Counted from the stretch's first letter, positions 52,223-61,592 are shown. The stretch is DNA of 64,000 nt from Pseudomonas sp. Seg1 (GCF_018326005.1 NZ_AP021903.1:4949001-5013000); one strand, 5' to 3'. The notes: generated by a model not told the origin, from the letters alone. Program-made: numbers and translations.

Positions 52223-53920
52223 TTATGCGGCGTTCTTCGCCTTGATCTTCTTCAGCTCTTCGTCGCGCAATTCGCGACGCAGGATCTTGCCGACGTTGGT
52301 GGTCGGCAGCGCGTCGCGGAATTCCACCGAACGCGGCACCTTGTAGCCAGTGACGTTGGCGCGCATGTGCTCCATCACCGTTTCCTTGGTCAGCGTCACG
52401 CCCGGCTTGGCGACGATGAAGATCTTGATCGCCTCACCCGACTTCTCGTCCGGCACACCAATCGCGGCACACTGCAACACGCCCGGCAGAGTTGCCAGCA
52501 CGTCTTCCAGTTCGTTCGGGTAGACGTTGAAACCGGAGACCAGAATCATGTCTTTCTTGCGATCGACAATGCGCATGTAGCCGTCCGGCTGGATCAGCGC
52601 GATGTCGCCGGTTTTCAGCCAGCCTTCGCTGTCGAGCATTTCATCAGTGGCTTCCTGACGCTGCCAGTAGCCCTTCATCACTTGCGGGCCCTTGACGCAC
52701 AGCTCACCGATTTCGCCCAGCGGCTGCTCGACACCGTTATCGTCGATGACTTTGCACAGGGTCGATGGCACCGGAATGCCGATGGTGCCGATCTGGATGT
52801 TCTGGATCGGGTTGACCGTGGCGACCGGGCTGGTTTCGGTCATGCCGTAACCTTCGCAGATCGGGCAACCGGTCACGGCTTTCCAGCGTTCGGCGGCAGC
52901 CAGTTGCAGGGCCATGCCGCCGGACAGGGTGACTTTCAGCGCGGAAAAATCCAGCTTGCGGAAACCTTCGTTGTTGCACAGCGCCACGAACAGCGTGTTG
53001 AGGCCGACGAAACCGCTGAACTTCCACTTCGACAGTTCCTTGACCATCGCCGGCAGGTCGCGCGGGTTGCTGATCAGGATGTTGTGGTTGCCGATCAACA
53101 TCATCGCCATGCAATGAAAGGTGAACGCATAGATGTGGTACAGCGGTAGCGGCGTGATCAGGATCTCGCAACCTTCATTGAGGTTGGAGCCCATCAGCGC
53201 CTTGCACTGCAACATATTGGCGACGAGGTTGCGGTGGGTCAGCATCGCACCTTTGGCCACGCCGGTGGTGCCGCCGGTGTATTGCAGCACGGCAACATCA
53301 CCGCTGTCCGGGTTGGCTTCGGCCACTGGCTGGCCCTGGCCCTTGCTCAGCACGTCGTTGAACTTGACGGCTTTGGGCAGGTGATAGGCCGGGACCATTT
53401 TCTTCACGTACTTGATGACGCTGTTGATCAGCAGGCGCTTGATCGGCGGCAGCAGGTCGGCGACTTCGGTGACGATGACGTGTTTGACACCGGTTTTCGG
53501 CACCACGGTTTCGGCCAGGTGCGCCATGTTCGCCAGGCACACCAGCGCTTTTGCACCGGAGTCGTTGAATTGGTGTTCCATTTCCCGCGCGGTATACAGC
53601 GGGTTGGTGTTGACCACGATCAGCCCGGCGCGGATCGCACCGAAGACGGCTACCGGGTACTGCAGAACGTTGGGCAATTGCACGGCGATTCGATCACCGG
53701 GCTGCAAATCGGTATGCTGTTGCAGATACGCGGCAAACGCACCGGACAATTCATACAATTCACCGTAGGTGATTGTCTTGCCCAGGTTGCTGAAAGCCGG
53801 TTTGTTGGCGAAGCGTTGGCAGGATTGCTTCAACACTGCCTGAATGTTCGGATACTCGTCTGGATTGATGTCGGCAGCAATTCCAGCCGGGTATTTATCC
53901 TTCCAAAAGTCTTCGATCAT
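52223..53920 (-). CDS. fadD1: Long-chain acyl-CoA ligase FadD1
   Basis: A 565-residue AMP-forming enzyme that joins long-chain fatty acids to coenzyme A for beta-oxidation. Signatures: YTGGTTGVAKGAMLTHRN (about residue 210), VNTNPLYTAREMEHQFND, GYGMTETSPVATVNPIQN, GWLKTGDIALIQPDGYMRIV, and VGKILRRELRDEELKKI. Order and context (a second fadD copy directly upstream, then a hydrolase and MaoC gene divergent from it) match P. aeruginosa fadD1/fadD2, as I recall it. GAGGAG precedes the ATG. Confidence 0.9.
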   Translation of the reverse strand: MIEDFWKDKYPAGIAADINPDEYPNIQAVLKQSCQRFANKPAFSNLGKTITYGELYELSGAFAAYLQQHTDLQPGDRIAVQLPNVLQYPVAVFGAIRAGLIVVNTNPLYTAREMEHQFNDSGAKALVCLANMAHLAETVVPKTGVKHVIVTEVADLLPPIKRLLINSVIKYVKKMVPAYHLPKAVKFNDVLSKGQGQPVAEANPDSGDVAVLQYTGGTTGVAKGAMLTHRNLVANMLQCKALMGSNLNEGCEILITPLPLYHIYAFTFHCMAMMLIGNHNILISNPRDLPAMVKELSKWKFSGFVGLNTLFVALCNNEGFRKLDFSALKVTLSGGMALQLAAAERWKAVTGCPICEGYGMTETSPVATVNPIQNIQIGTIGIPVPSTLCKVIDDNGVEQPLGEIGELCVKGPQVMKGYWQRQEATDEMLDSEGWLKTGDIALIQPDGYMRIVDRKKDMILVSGFNVYPNELEDVLATLPGVLQCAAIGVPDEKSGEAIKIFIVAKPGVTLTKETVMEHMRANVTGYKVPRSVEFRDALPTTNVGKILRRELRDEELKKIKAKNAA

Positions 53921-54280
53921 GGAAGCCCACTCCTCAGCAACGCGAATTCTTCACCGCATTTGATGCGATTATTATTGGTGTGTGTTTTGTATTGGTGAAT
54001 CTGGCTTTTACATAGGCCGAGAAGTCACAAAGCGCGCCGAGAGTAGCAGCTTTGCCGAGGGTCGACTAGAGCCAAAAGCGGCCCCTACAGTCACATTGAT
54101 GACTCAAGACTTTCTGGCAGTCATTTTAGAGCAAAAATCCTATATCACCTTGAAAGTCCCGGATTTCGGGGGTTTTCCTGTCAAAAGCATCGCGGGCAAG
54201 CCCGCTCCCACAAGGTCTGCATAGATCCCCGTGGGAGCGTGGCTTGCCCGCGATCCGCGCTAAGCGCGGCCATTCACCGA
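53921..54280. other. Promoter region of fadD1 with one REPIN
   Basis: These 360 bases separate the two fadD genes on the same strand. A GGGCTTGCCCGC-type REPIN lies at 54189-54255. No gene is seen. The first 80 bases beside fadD1 are AT-rich and likely hold its promoter. No convincing fatty-acid regulator site was identified. Confidence 0.6.
54189..54255. repeat. REPIN, GGGCTTGCCCGC type
   Basis: ATCGCGGGCAAGCCCGCTCC and the inverted GGGAGCGTGGCTTGCCCGCG are separated by a short centre. Same family as 25160. Confidence 0.75.
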
Positions 54281-55969
54281 TCAGGCGATATCGCGCAACT
54301 CACGCCGCAGAATTTTCCCTACAGGCGTCATCGGCAACGACTCACGCAACACAATGTGCTTGGGTACTTTGTACGCGGTGAAGTTCTCTTTGCAGTAAGC
54401 CTTCAACTCTTCAAGGCTGACTCCGGTTTCCCGCGCCACCACAAACAGCTTCACCGCCTCCCCCGAACGTTCGTCCGGCACACCGATCACCGCGCAGTTG
54501 GCGACTTTCGGGTGGGCCATCACCACGTCCTCGATTTCGTTGGGGTACACGTTGAAACCGGAGACGATGATCATGTCCTTCTTGCGATCGACGATGCGCA
54601 CGAAGCCGTCCGGATCGATCACCGCAATGTCGCCGGACTTGAACCAGCCCTCGGCATCCAGCACTTCGGCCGTGGCTTCAGGCTTTTGCCAGTAGCCTTT
54701 CATGATCTGCGGGCCTTTGATGCACAACTCGCCACGCTCGCCCAGCGGTTGTTCGACGCCGTCATCGTTGATCACTTTCAACAGCGTGCCCGGCACCGGT
54801 AAACCGACGGTGCCCAGACGTGACTGGTCGCCGTACGGGTTGGTGCAGGCCACCGGTGAGGTTTCGGTCAGGCCGTAGCCTTCAGTGATGCGGCAACCGG
54901 TGAGCTGTTCCCAGCGCTCGGCCGTGGCTTTGACCAACGCGGTGCCGCCGGAGTTGGTGAGTTTCAGGCTGGAGAAATCCAGGGTCTTGAAATCCGGGTG
55001 TTCCATCAGCGCGACAAACAGGGTGTTGAGCCCCAGCAGCGCCGAAAACTTCCAGTTCTTCAGCTCCTTGATGAACCCGGCGATGTCCCGCGGGTTGGTG
55101 ATCAGCACGTTGTGATTGCCGGACACCATCATGCACATGCAATTCGCGGTGAACGCATAGATGTGATAGAGCGGCAGCGGCGCGATCATCACTTCCTGGC
55201 CTTCACGCAGCAGCGGCTGCCCATCCGGCCCGAGTTGCGCGAGACAGGCGCGCACTTGCTGCATGTTCGCCACCAGGTTGCCGTGGGTCAGCATCGCGCC
55301 TTTTGCCAGGCCCGTGGTGCCGCCGGTGTATTGCAGCACGGCGATATCGTCGAGGCTGACCTTCAGCGGCTTGATCCCCAAGCCGCGGCCCATGCGCAAT
55401 GCGCTTTTGAAGGAGATCGCCTGCGGCAGCGAATACGCCGGGACCATTTTTTTCACTTTGCTGACCACGGTGTTGACCAGCCAGCCTTTGGCGGTTGGCA
55501 TCAGGTCGCCCATCTTCGCTTCGATCAGGTATTGAATGTCGGTGTCGGCCAGCACTTCCTGGACTTTCTGGCCGAACATGTTCAGGTACACCAACGCCCG
55601 CGCGCCGGAATCCTTGAACTGGTGGCGCATCTCCCGCGCGGTATACAGCGGGTTGGTGTTGACCACGATCAGCCCGGCGCGCAAGGCGCCGAACACGGCA
55701 ATCGGGTAATGCAGAACGTTGGGCATCTGCACCGCGATGCGATCCCCCGGCACCAGATCGGTATGTGTTTGCAGGTAACCGGCGAAAGCGGCGCTCTGGC
55801 GTTCGAGTTCGGCATAAGTCAGGGTCACGCCCATGTTGCTGAAGGCCGGGCGGTCCGCGAACTTCTTGCAGGAACGCTCAAACACCTCGATCACCGACTT
55901 GAACTCGCCCATGTCGATGTCCAGCGGTACGCCGGCCGGGCGTTTGTCATTCCAGAAATCAGGTTGCAT
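54281..55969 (-). CDS. fadD2: Long-chain acyl-CoA ligase FadD2
   Basis: A 562-residue paralogue of FadD1 with the same signatures: YTGGTTGLAKGAMLTHGN, VNTNPLYTAREMRHQFKD, GYGLTETSPVACTNPYGD, GWFKSGDIAVIDPDGFVRIV, and GKILRRELRDIA at the end. The copies differ through much of the N-terminal part, in line with an old duplication and different chain-length preference. It is transcribed ahead of fadD1. Confidence 0.9.
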   Translation of the reverse strand: MQPDFWNDKRPAGVPLDIDMGEFKSVIEVFERSCKKFADRPAFSNMGVTLTYAELERQSAAFAGYLQTHTDLVPGDRIAVQMPNVLHYPIAVFGALRAGLIVVNTNPLYTAREMRHQFKDSGARALVYLNMFGQKVQEVLADTDIQYLIEAKMGDLMPTAKGWLVNTVVSKVKKMVPAYSLPQAISFKSALRMGRGLGIKPLKVSLDDIAVLQYTGGTTGLAKGAMLTHGNLVANMQQVRACLAQLGPDGQPLLREGQEVMIAPLPLYHIYAFTANCMCMMVSGNHNVLITNPRDIAGFIKELKNWKFSALLGLNTLFVALMEHPDFKTLDFSSLKLTNSGGTALVKATAERWEQLTGCRITEGYGLTETSPVACTNPYGDQSRLGTVGLPVPGTLLKVINDDGVEQPLGERGELCIKGPQIMKGYWQKPEATAEVLDAEGWFKSGDIAVIDPDGFVRIVDRKKDMIIVSGFNVYPNEIEDVVMAHPKVANCAVIGVPDERSGEAVKLFVVARETGVSLEELKAYCKENFTAYKVPKHIVLRESLPMTPVGKILRRELRDIA

Positions 55970-56208
55970 TGTTCTTGTCCTCTTTACCTGAGCCGATCCG
56001 GGGCCGCGTTTCTGTCATTTCTCTTTCGTCCATTGAAAACAGAAAGCAAAAAGCGGAGCTTCACGGACACTAGCAGTTATGGCCAATCAGGCAAATAAGG
56101 GCACAGCCGTCATTGATCGTGTGAATCTTCCTGCCGTGGCGTGGGCTGATCGGACGGCGATCAACAGATGCGCTATACAATGCTTCGACTCTGAGCAAAG
56201 GAATCGCC

Positions 56209-57153
56209 ATGATCCACGACACCCTATGGCTGGACGCGAGTGACCGCAGCCGCCTCTTCGTCAATCAGTGGCTGCCGGCCGCGCCATTGAAAGCGGTGAT
56301 TTTGCTGGCCCATGGCATGGCGGAACACAGCGGTCGTTACGCACGGCTCGCCGACACGTTTTGCGACAAAGGCTATGGCGTATACGCGCCGGATCTGCGT
56401 GGACATGGCAAAACTGCCGATCACGGCACGCTCGGGCATTTCGCCGATGACGACGGCTGGTGCAAAGTGCTGGGTGACCTGGCCAGCCTCAACCAATACA
56501 TCGGCCAGCAACATCCCGGCGTCCCGATCATCCTGCTCGGCCACAGCATGGGCAGCTACCTTGCCCAGGGTTATCTACTGCACCACAGCGCCAGCCTGCA
56601 CGGAGCGATTCTCAGTGGTTCGAACTTTCAACCGGTGGCGCTCTATGGCGCCGCACGGCAGATCGCTCGTGTGGAAAAGCTGCGTCAGGGTGGCAAGGGT
56701 CGCAGCGCGTTGATCGAGTGGTTGTCGTTCGGCTCGTTCAACAACAAATTCAAACCGGTGCGCACGCCGTTCGACTGGCTCAGCCGCGATCCGGGCGAGG
56801 TAGACAAGTACGCCAGCGATCCGCTGTGCGGCTTTCGCTGCACCAATCAGCTGTGGATCGATTTGCTCGGCGGCTTGCAGCAAATCAGCAAAGCGTCCAA
56901 TCTCGCCCAGATCGACCCGGGCCTGCCGCTGCTGGTAATCGGCGGCGAATGTGATCCGGTGAGTGAAGGCAAGCGTCTGACTGATCTGGCCAATGCCTTG
57001 CGCACGGCCGGCAGCCAAAACCTGCAATTGCAGATCTACCCGCAGGCGCGGCACGAATTGTTCAACGAAACCAACCGCGACGAAGTGATCGCCGATGTGC
57101 TGACCTGGATCGACCAGGCCCTGAGCCATCCCCGCCCTCACCGCAGCGAATAA
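56209..57153 (+). CDS. Alpha/beta hydrolase, monoacylglycerol-lipase-like
   Basis: A 314-residue serine hydrolase. The oxyanion region AVILLAHGMAEHSGRYARLA, the nucleophile elbow LLGHSMGSYLAQG, the acid in GGECDPVSEG and the catalytic His in YPQARHELFNE make a complete triad. The sequence resembles lysophospholipase/monoacylglycerol lipase. It is divergent from fadD2, so it may supply fatty acids for that pathway. AAAGGA lies upstream of ATG 56209. Confidence 0.87.
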   Translation: MIHDTLWLDASDRSRLFVNQWLPAAPLKAVILLAHGMAEHSGRYARLADTFCDKGYGVYAPDLRGHGKTADHGTLGHFADDDGWCKVLGDLASLNQYIGQQHPGVPIILLGHSMGSYLAQGYLLHHSASLHGAILSGSNFQPVALYGAARQIARVEKLRQGGKGRSALIEWLSFGSFNNKFKPVRTPFDWLSRDPGEVDKYASDPLCGFRCTNQLWIDLLGGLQQISKASNLAQIDPGLPLLVIGGECDPVSEGKRLTDLANALRTAGSQNLQLQIYPQARHELFNETNRDEVIADVLTWIDQALSHPRPHRSE

Positions 57154-57195
57154 CTTTTTGTGGATTCATTTAATCCGTCACAGGAATCAAGACCG

Positions 57196-57666
57196 ATGAC
57201 CCAGGTTACCAACATCCCTTACGAAGCCCTCGAAGTCGGCCAGACCGCCAGCTACAGCAAGACCGTCGAAGAGCGCGATATCCAGTTGTTCGCCGCAATG
57301 TCCGGCGACCACAATCCGGTGCACCTGGACGCCGAATTCGCCGCCGCCAGCATGTTCAAGGAGCGTATCGCTCACGGCATGTTCAGCGGTGCGCTGATCA
57401 GTGCGGCGGTGGCGTGCGAGTTGCCTGGGCCGGGCACTATTTATATCGGTCAGCAGATGAGCTTTCAGAAGCCAGTGAAGATCGGTGACACGCTGACAGT
57501 GCGCCTGGAAATTCTCGAGAAGCTGCCGAAGTTTCGTGTGCGCATCGCCACTCGTGTGTTCAACCAGCGTGATGAACTTGTGGTGGATGGCGAGGCCGAG
57601 ATTCTGGCGCCGCGCAAGCAGCAGACCGTGACATTGCCGACGTTGCCGGCGATCAGCATTGGCTGA
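57196..57666 (+). CDS. MaoC-like enoyl-CoA hydratase
   Basis: A 156-residue hot-dog-fold protein with the hydratase-2 motif (AMSGDHNPVHLDAEFAAASM, then RIAHGMFSGALISAAVACEL), in which Asp and His are the catalytic pair. It likely hydrates (R)-enoyl-CoA, linking beta-oxidation to PHA precursors (PhaJ-like), though the exact type is not fixed. CAGGA lies upstream of ATG 57196. It follows the hydrolase gene by 42 bases and is probably cotranscribed. Confidence 0.85.
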   Translation: MTQVTNIPYEALEVGQTASYSKTVEERDIQLFAAMSGDHNPVHLDAEFAAASMFKERIAHGMFSGALISAAVACELPGPGTIYIGQQMSFQKPVKIGDTLTVRLEILEKLPKFRVRIATRVFNQRDELVVDGEAEILAPRKQQTVTLPTLPAISIG

Positions 57667-57775
57667 TTGATTTGTGGGGTGAGGGGGAAAGGGAGCCGAT
57701 CTTCGTGCTTTTCAAAACCTGAGTTCACTTCAGATCGCTCAAGTCGGTGTATCTCCAACATCCACCTCGGTCAGT

Positions 57776-57810
57776 CACCTCTCCCTCCGGGAGAGGGCCA
57801 GGGTGAGGGG
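57776..57810. repeat. CTCTCCC palindromic repeat
   Basis: CACCTCTCCCTCCGGGAGAG followed by GGCCAGGGTGAGGGG is a common bacterial intergenic palindrome form, in the gap after the MaoC gene. Confidence 0.6.
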
Positions 57811-57837
57811 CTTCTGCTTCTGCTTTCCCGGACACAT

Positions 57838-57867
57838 AAAAAAACGCCAGACTAGCTGGCGTTTTTT
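57838..57867. terminator. Terminator beside the PA2169-like gene
   Basis: AAAAAAACGCCAG, loop, CTGGCGTTTTTT has T or A runs on both sides and can stop transcription of the convergent MaoC unit and of the PA2169-like gene. Confidence 0.85.
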
Positions 57868-57882
57868 GTGGGCTACGAACGC

Positions 57883-58350
57883 TTACGAGCGTGCGCGAGC
57901 CTGGTTACGCAGGGCTTTCACCTGATCGTGGTTGCGTTGTACGCCATGGTACTGACGCTCAACCAGATCACGAATACCTACCAGGTTGTGCTTGGAAATT
58001 TTCTCAAGCGCTTCTTTGTAAGCCTTCAGCGCATGGTCTTCACCGCGCTCGGCTTCGTTGAGCACCGCTTCTTCGTCTTTGCCGGTGAACATGGCTTTGA
58101 CGTCGACCCAGCGACGGTGCAGGTCACCGCTGACGCTGGTGGAAGTTTCCGGATCGCCGCCCAGTTTGCGAACTTCCGCTTGCAGTTCAGCAGCGGCAGT
58201 GGCGCAGTCGGCAGAGCGAGTCACGAACAGGGTTTTCAGTTCAGGATGCTTGATGTCTTCAGCGCAAGTCTTGAACCCTTCCTGACCGTCCTTGCTGGTT
58301 TCAATCAGGTCATTGAGTACAGAGATGGCTTCTTTGTTTACGTCGGTCAT
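57883..58350 (-). CDS. PA2169-type four-helix-bundle protein (DUF2383)
   Basis: A 155-residue helical protein of the DUF2383 family (ISVLNDLIETSKDGQEGFKT, then LFVTRSADCATAAAELQAEV, VLNEAERGEDHALKAYKEAL). The fold resembles ferritin-like bundles without a clear iron site, and the role is unknown. A sigma-54-like promoter lies upstream, which is unusual for this type of gene. A terminator follows, so it stands alone. Confidence 0.85.
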   Translation of the reverse strand: MTDVNKEAISVLNDLIETSKDGQEGFKTCAEDIKHPELKTLFVTRSADCATAAAELQAEVRKLGGDPETSTSVSGDLHRRWVDVKAMFTGKDEEAVLNEAERGEDHALKAYKEALEKISKHNLVGIRDLVERQYHGVQRNHDQVKALRNQARARS

Positions 58351-58389
58351 TTTTCAATTCCTTGCGATCGGTTGAAGATGCAAGGGATA

Positions 58390-58406
58390 TTGCAGAGTGC
58401 GTGCCA
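58390..58406 (-). promoter_or_regulatory. Sigma-54-like promoter of the PA2169-like gene
   Basis: On the minus strand TGGCACGCACTCTGCAA keeps the GG-N10-GC dinucleotide spacing required by sigma-54 and a perfect TGGCAC at -24; the -12 element is CTGCA rather than TTGCA. The predicted start point is about 28 bases from the ATG at 58350, with AAGGAA as ribosome site. Confidence 0.5.
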
Positions 58407-58554
58407 GCTTTTTCGCTGATAGTAAATCCTTATTTATCAACGACTTATAGATAATTGAACTATCTGTATTACGGTTATTTGCATGATCTGTCATTTGGCC
58501 TGCATGCAGAATGCCTGTATTTTCCAGTTTGATTTTGAATCCAGACGAAACCCG

Positions 58555-58791
58555 ATGAATCCCGAAAAACTCGAACTGCTGATCACCCGTGAAATGCCCT
58601 TCGGAAAATACAAGGGCCGGATCATTGCCGACCTGCCGGGGCCTTACTTGAACTGGTTCGCCCGTGAAGGTTTTCCCCACGGCGAACTCGGTGGCTTGTT
58701 GGCATTGATGCAGGAGATCGACCACAACGGCCTGTCCGACTTGCTCGAACCGCTACGCGCCAAACACGGCAAACCTGCCCCGCGCCACTGA
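58555..58791 (+). CDS. DUF3820-family protein
   Basis: A 78-residue protein with the DUF3820 pattern (MPFGKYKGRIIADLPGPYLN, WFAREGFPHGELGGLLALMQ). The family was named after a putative quorum-regulated virulence factor but its role is unknown. The start at 58555 is chosen because the longer frame has an unlikely Cys-rich leader. It is followed by an aminotransferase gene 31 bases downstream, so the two may be cotranscribed. Confidence 0.83.
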   Translation: MNPEKLELLITREMPFGKYKGRIIADLPGPYLNWFAREGFPHGELGGLLALMQEIDHNGLSDLLEPLRAKHGKPAPRH

Positions 58792-58822
58792 AGCGCCCTC
58801 CTCTATTTGAGCCCTGTCGATC

Positions 58823-60004
58823 ATGCCCGATAACACCCGCCGCGCCCGAGACGAAGCCTTCTGGCGAACGTTCGCTGATCGTTATGACGCTCACCCAGGC
58901 CCCGTGAACCTGGAAAACGGTTACTTCGGGCGCATGTCGCGCACGGTGATCGAGGAGTACCAACGCAACATCGAGCTGATCAACAACAGCAACTCGGTGT
59001 ATGTGCGCCAACGCTTCGAGCAGCACGATAACCTCGACATCCGCGCGCAACTGGCCGAGTTGATTGGCGTGCGTGCGCAGAGCGTTGCCTTCACCCGCAA
59101 TGCCACTGAAGGCCTGCAATCGTTGATCCGTAACTACAACCGCCTGCAACCGGGCGATCAGGTGCTGATCAGCGACCTCGAATACGACACGGTCAAAGGC
59201 GCCATGCGCTGGCTGGCCAGACATCGCGGTGTCGAGGTGATCGAGATCGCTCACACGCATCCGGCCAGTTTCGACAGTCTGCTGGAGACGTATCGCGAGA
59301 CTTTTGTCCGTCATCCGCAGCTCAAGCTGATGGCGCTGACCCATGTGACCCATCGCACCGGTCTGGTGATGCCGGTGCAGGCGATTGCGGCAATGGCCAA
59401 GGAACATGGCGTCGATATCATCCTCGACGGCGCACACGCCCTCGGTCAGTTGGAATTCGACCTCGAAGCCATGGGCATCGCGTTCGCCGGCTATAACCTG
59501 CACAAATGGATCGGCGCACCGCTGACCCTGGGCTTTCTTTATATCGCCCCGCAACGCCTGGCCGACATTGATCCGGACATGGGCGAGATGCACTACCCGA
59601 GCAATGACATCCGGGCTCGCACGTCCTACAGCACCCCCAATATTCCGGCGCTGATGAGCCTGCCGCTGGTGTTCGAGGAGCACCGATCACTGGGTGGGGC
59701 GGCGGCCAAAGGTGCGCGGCTCAACTACCTGCGCAATCTGTGGGTCAGCGCCGTACGGCACTTGCCGGGCATCGAGGTGATGACTCCGGACGACGCGCGT
59801 CTGTACTGCGGCATCACCGCGATGCGCTTCACTCGCCACGACGACCAACAGGTGATGGCCGAGCGGCTACTGAAAGACCATAACCTGTTCACCGTGGTGC
59901 GCACCGGTGCAGCGTGCGGGCCGTGTATCCGTATTACCCCGGGACTGACCACCACCGCGACCGATATGCAGTTTCTGACCCGCGCGCTGAACGAGCTGCG
60001 CTGA
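58823..60004 (+). CDS. Class V PLP-dependent aminotransferase
   Basis: A 393-residue PLP enzyme of the class V fold, near the isopenicillin-N-epimerase/cysteine-desulfurase-like branch: FTRNATEGLQSLIRNYN, THVTHRTGLVMPVQAIAAMA, DIILDGAHALGQLEFDLEAM, and the PLP lysine in AGYNLHKWIGAPLTLGFLYI. The reaction is not known. It starts 31 bases after the DUF3820 gene and is convergent with the dioxygenase gene. Confidence 0.87.
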   Translation: MPDNTRRARDEAFWRTFADRYDAHPGPVNLENGYFGRMSRTVIEEYQRNIELINNSNSVYVRQRFEQHDNLDIRAQLAELIGVRAQSVAFTRNATEGLQSLIRNYNRLQPGDQVLISDLEYDTVKGAMRWLARHRGVEVIEIAHTHPASFDSLLETYRETFVRHPQLKLMALTHVTHRTGLVMPVQAIAAMAKEHGVDIILDGAHALGQLEFDLEAMGIAFAGYNLHKWIGAPLTLGFLYIAPQRLADIDPDMGEMHYPSNDIRARTSYSTPNIPALMSLPLVFEEHRSLGGAAAKGARLNYLRNLWVSAVRHLPGIEVMTPDDARLYCGITAMRFTRHDDQQVMAERLLKDHNLFTVVRTGAACGPCIRITPGLTTTATDMQFLTRALNELR

Positions 60005-60009
60005 GACGG

Positions 60010-60735
60010 TTAGACAGTGTACTTGTCGAAGTCCTCGGGTTTGATCTGCGACGACGCCGCAAAGGTGTCGATGCCGATGGTCAGATGGCCGAAGTAGCCG
60101 TCCTCGTGCGAGTCACGGCCGATCGGCCAGACCGTCAGGATTGATGCTTCACCGTTCTGCCCGGCATAGAGGCTGTCTTCGATGTTTTGCAGCGGAGATG
60201 AAGCGCGCCCGCGATAGGCTTGTGCGTTGAGCACGGAACGTGAAACCACCTCGGGAAAGAACAATTGGCCGACCCAGGCGACGTTGCGTTCTTCCAGGTA
60301 TTCGTTGCCGGCAACGATGCGCACCGCCACATGGATGTGCAGCGCGCGGCCGGCGTAGAAGCCGGGATAGATGGTGGTAAACCGCGCTCGCCCCTTGTGA
60401 TCGCAGAACTGGCTGCCACGCAGGTAAGTGTCATCGTCCGTGCGCGGGATCGAACCGATGGCCTCGACATCGACCTCGGTGTCCGGGTCGAGCCGGCTCC
60501 AGCCGGAGTAGGCGCCTCGTGCATTGCAATGCCAGATGTCCACCAGAGCGCCGTTGACGGGCTCGCCGGTCATCGCATCGACAATGGTCAGGCGCAGGAT
60601 CAGCGGCAAGCCTTCAGCGCCTTCGCTGATGTTGCGACGCAAGAGTTTGGGATTGCGAAAATACGGCCCGGCAATTTGTTCGGGGGCCAATTGATAAACC
60701 GGTTGTGGCGATGAGGCGGAGAAGTCTCGATCCAT
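60010..60735 (-). CDS. Intradiol ring-cleavage dioxygenase
   Basis: A 241-residue non-heme iron dioxygenase of the protocatechuate 3,4-dioxygenase beta type. Signatures: GPYFRNPKLLRRNISEGAEG, LVDIWHCNARGAYSGWS (the first Tyr ligand) and FTTIYPGFYAGRALHIHVAV (Tyr and the two His ligands). It lacks the extra region of many catechol dioxygenases and has no signal peptide. There is no other aromatic-degradation gene nearby, so the substrate is unknown. Confidence 0.87.
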   Translation of the reverse strand: MDRDFSASSPQPVYQLAPEQIAGPYFRNPKLLRRNISEGAEGLPLILRLTIVDAMTGEPVNGALVDIWHCNARGAYSGWSRLDPDTEVDVEAIGSIPRTDDDTYLRGSQFCDHKGRARFTTIYPGFYAGRALHIHVAVRIVAGNEYLEERNVAWVGQLFFPEVVSRSVLNAQAYRGRASSPLQNIEDSLYAGQNGEASILTVWPIGRDSHEDGYFGHLTIGIDTFAASSQIKPEDFDKYTV

Positions 60736-60838
60736 GACACGTGCTCTCTTCCATAAGAAGCACGCAGATTAGCGCCGGAAAAAACCGCTTGTGCGGTAAC
60801 TATGTATCGCGGGATGTATTCGCCACTTTTTTCGGGGC

Positions 60839-60872
60839 AAAAAAAAAACGGTGCACCGACCAAGCGCACCGT
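60839..60872 (-). terminator. Terminator of the zwf-pgl-eda operon
   Basis: On the minus strand ACGGTGC, loop, GCACCGT is followed by a run of about ten T. It lies 38 bases beyond the eda stop. Confidence 0.88.
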
Positions 60873-60909
60873 AAAGCCGTAGAACACACAACGAAGTGTA
60901 AGGTTGCTA

Positions 60910-61575
60910 TCAGTCCAGCAGCGCCAACGCCTCGGCGGTGCATTCCTGAATACGGGCCCAGTCGCCGTTCTTGATCCACTCCGGATCAAGCATCCAGCTA
61001 CCGCCCACGCACATGACGTTTTTCAGCGCCATGTAGCTCTTGATGTTGGCCGGGCCGACGCCGCCGGTCGGGCAGAATTTCACTTCACCGAACGGGCCGC
61101 CAAGGGCTTTGATTGCCGCCACGCCACCGCTGACTTCAGCCGGGAACAGTTTGAAACGACGATAGCCCAGACCATAGCCTTCCATGATGCCGGAGGCGTT
61201 GCTGATACCCGGCAACAGCGGAATCGGGCTGTCGACACTGGCTTCGAGCAAGTCGCGGGTGATGCCCGGGGTGACGATGAATTGCGAACCCGCCGCCTCA
61301 GCCGCTGCGAGCATGTTGCGATCGAGCACGGTGCCGGCACCGGTGACCAGTTCCGGACGCTGCTCGCGCAGGATCTGGATCGCCTTGAGGCCGAACTGCG
61401 AACGCAGGGTCACTTCCAGCGCGGTCAGGCCACCGGCAGCGAGGGCGTCGGCCAGTGGCAGCACGTCCTGTTCGCGAGCGATGGTGATCACCGGCAGGAT
61501 CCGCGCCTTGGCGCAGAGGCTGTCGATCAGGGCAACTTTGTCCGCCATGGAAACGGTCGGGGATGGGGTTGTCAT
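60910..61575 (-). CDS. eda: KDPG aldolase (Entner-Doudoroff)
   Basis: A 221-residue class I aldolase splitting 2-keto-3-deoxy-6-phosphogluconate into pyruvate and glyceraldehyde 3-phosphate. Signatures: ILPVITIAREQDVLPLADAL, ALEVTLRSQFGLKAIQ (catalytic Glu), FIVTPGITRD, and FKLFPAEVSGGVAAI (Schiff-base Lys). ATG 61575 begins MTTPSPT as in other Pseudomonas Eda proteins, with AGGA upstream; an ATG at 61596 overlaps the pgl stop and is possible. It is the last gene of the zwf-pgl-eda operon. Confidence 0.93.
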   Translation of the reverse strand: MTTPSPTVSMADKVALIDSLCAKARILPVITIAREQDVLPLADALAAGGLTALEVTLRSQFGLKAIQILREQRPELVTGAGTVLDRNMLAAAEAAGSQFIVTPGITRDLLEASVDSPIPLLPGISNASGIMEGYGLGYRRFKLFPAEVSGGVAAIKALGGPFGEVKFCPTGGVGPANIKSYMALKNVMCVGGSWMLDPEWIKNGDWARIQECTAEALALLD

Positions 61576-61592
61576 AGCGGCTGTTCCTTGGC

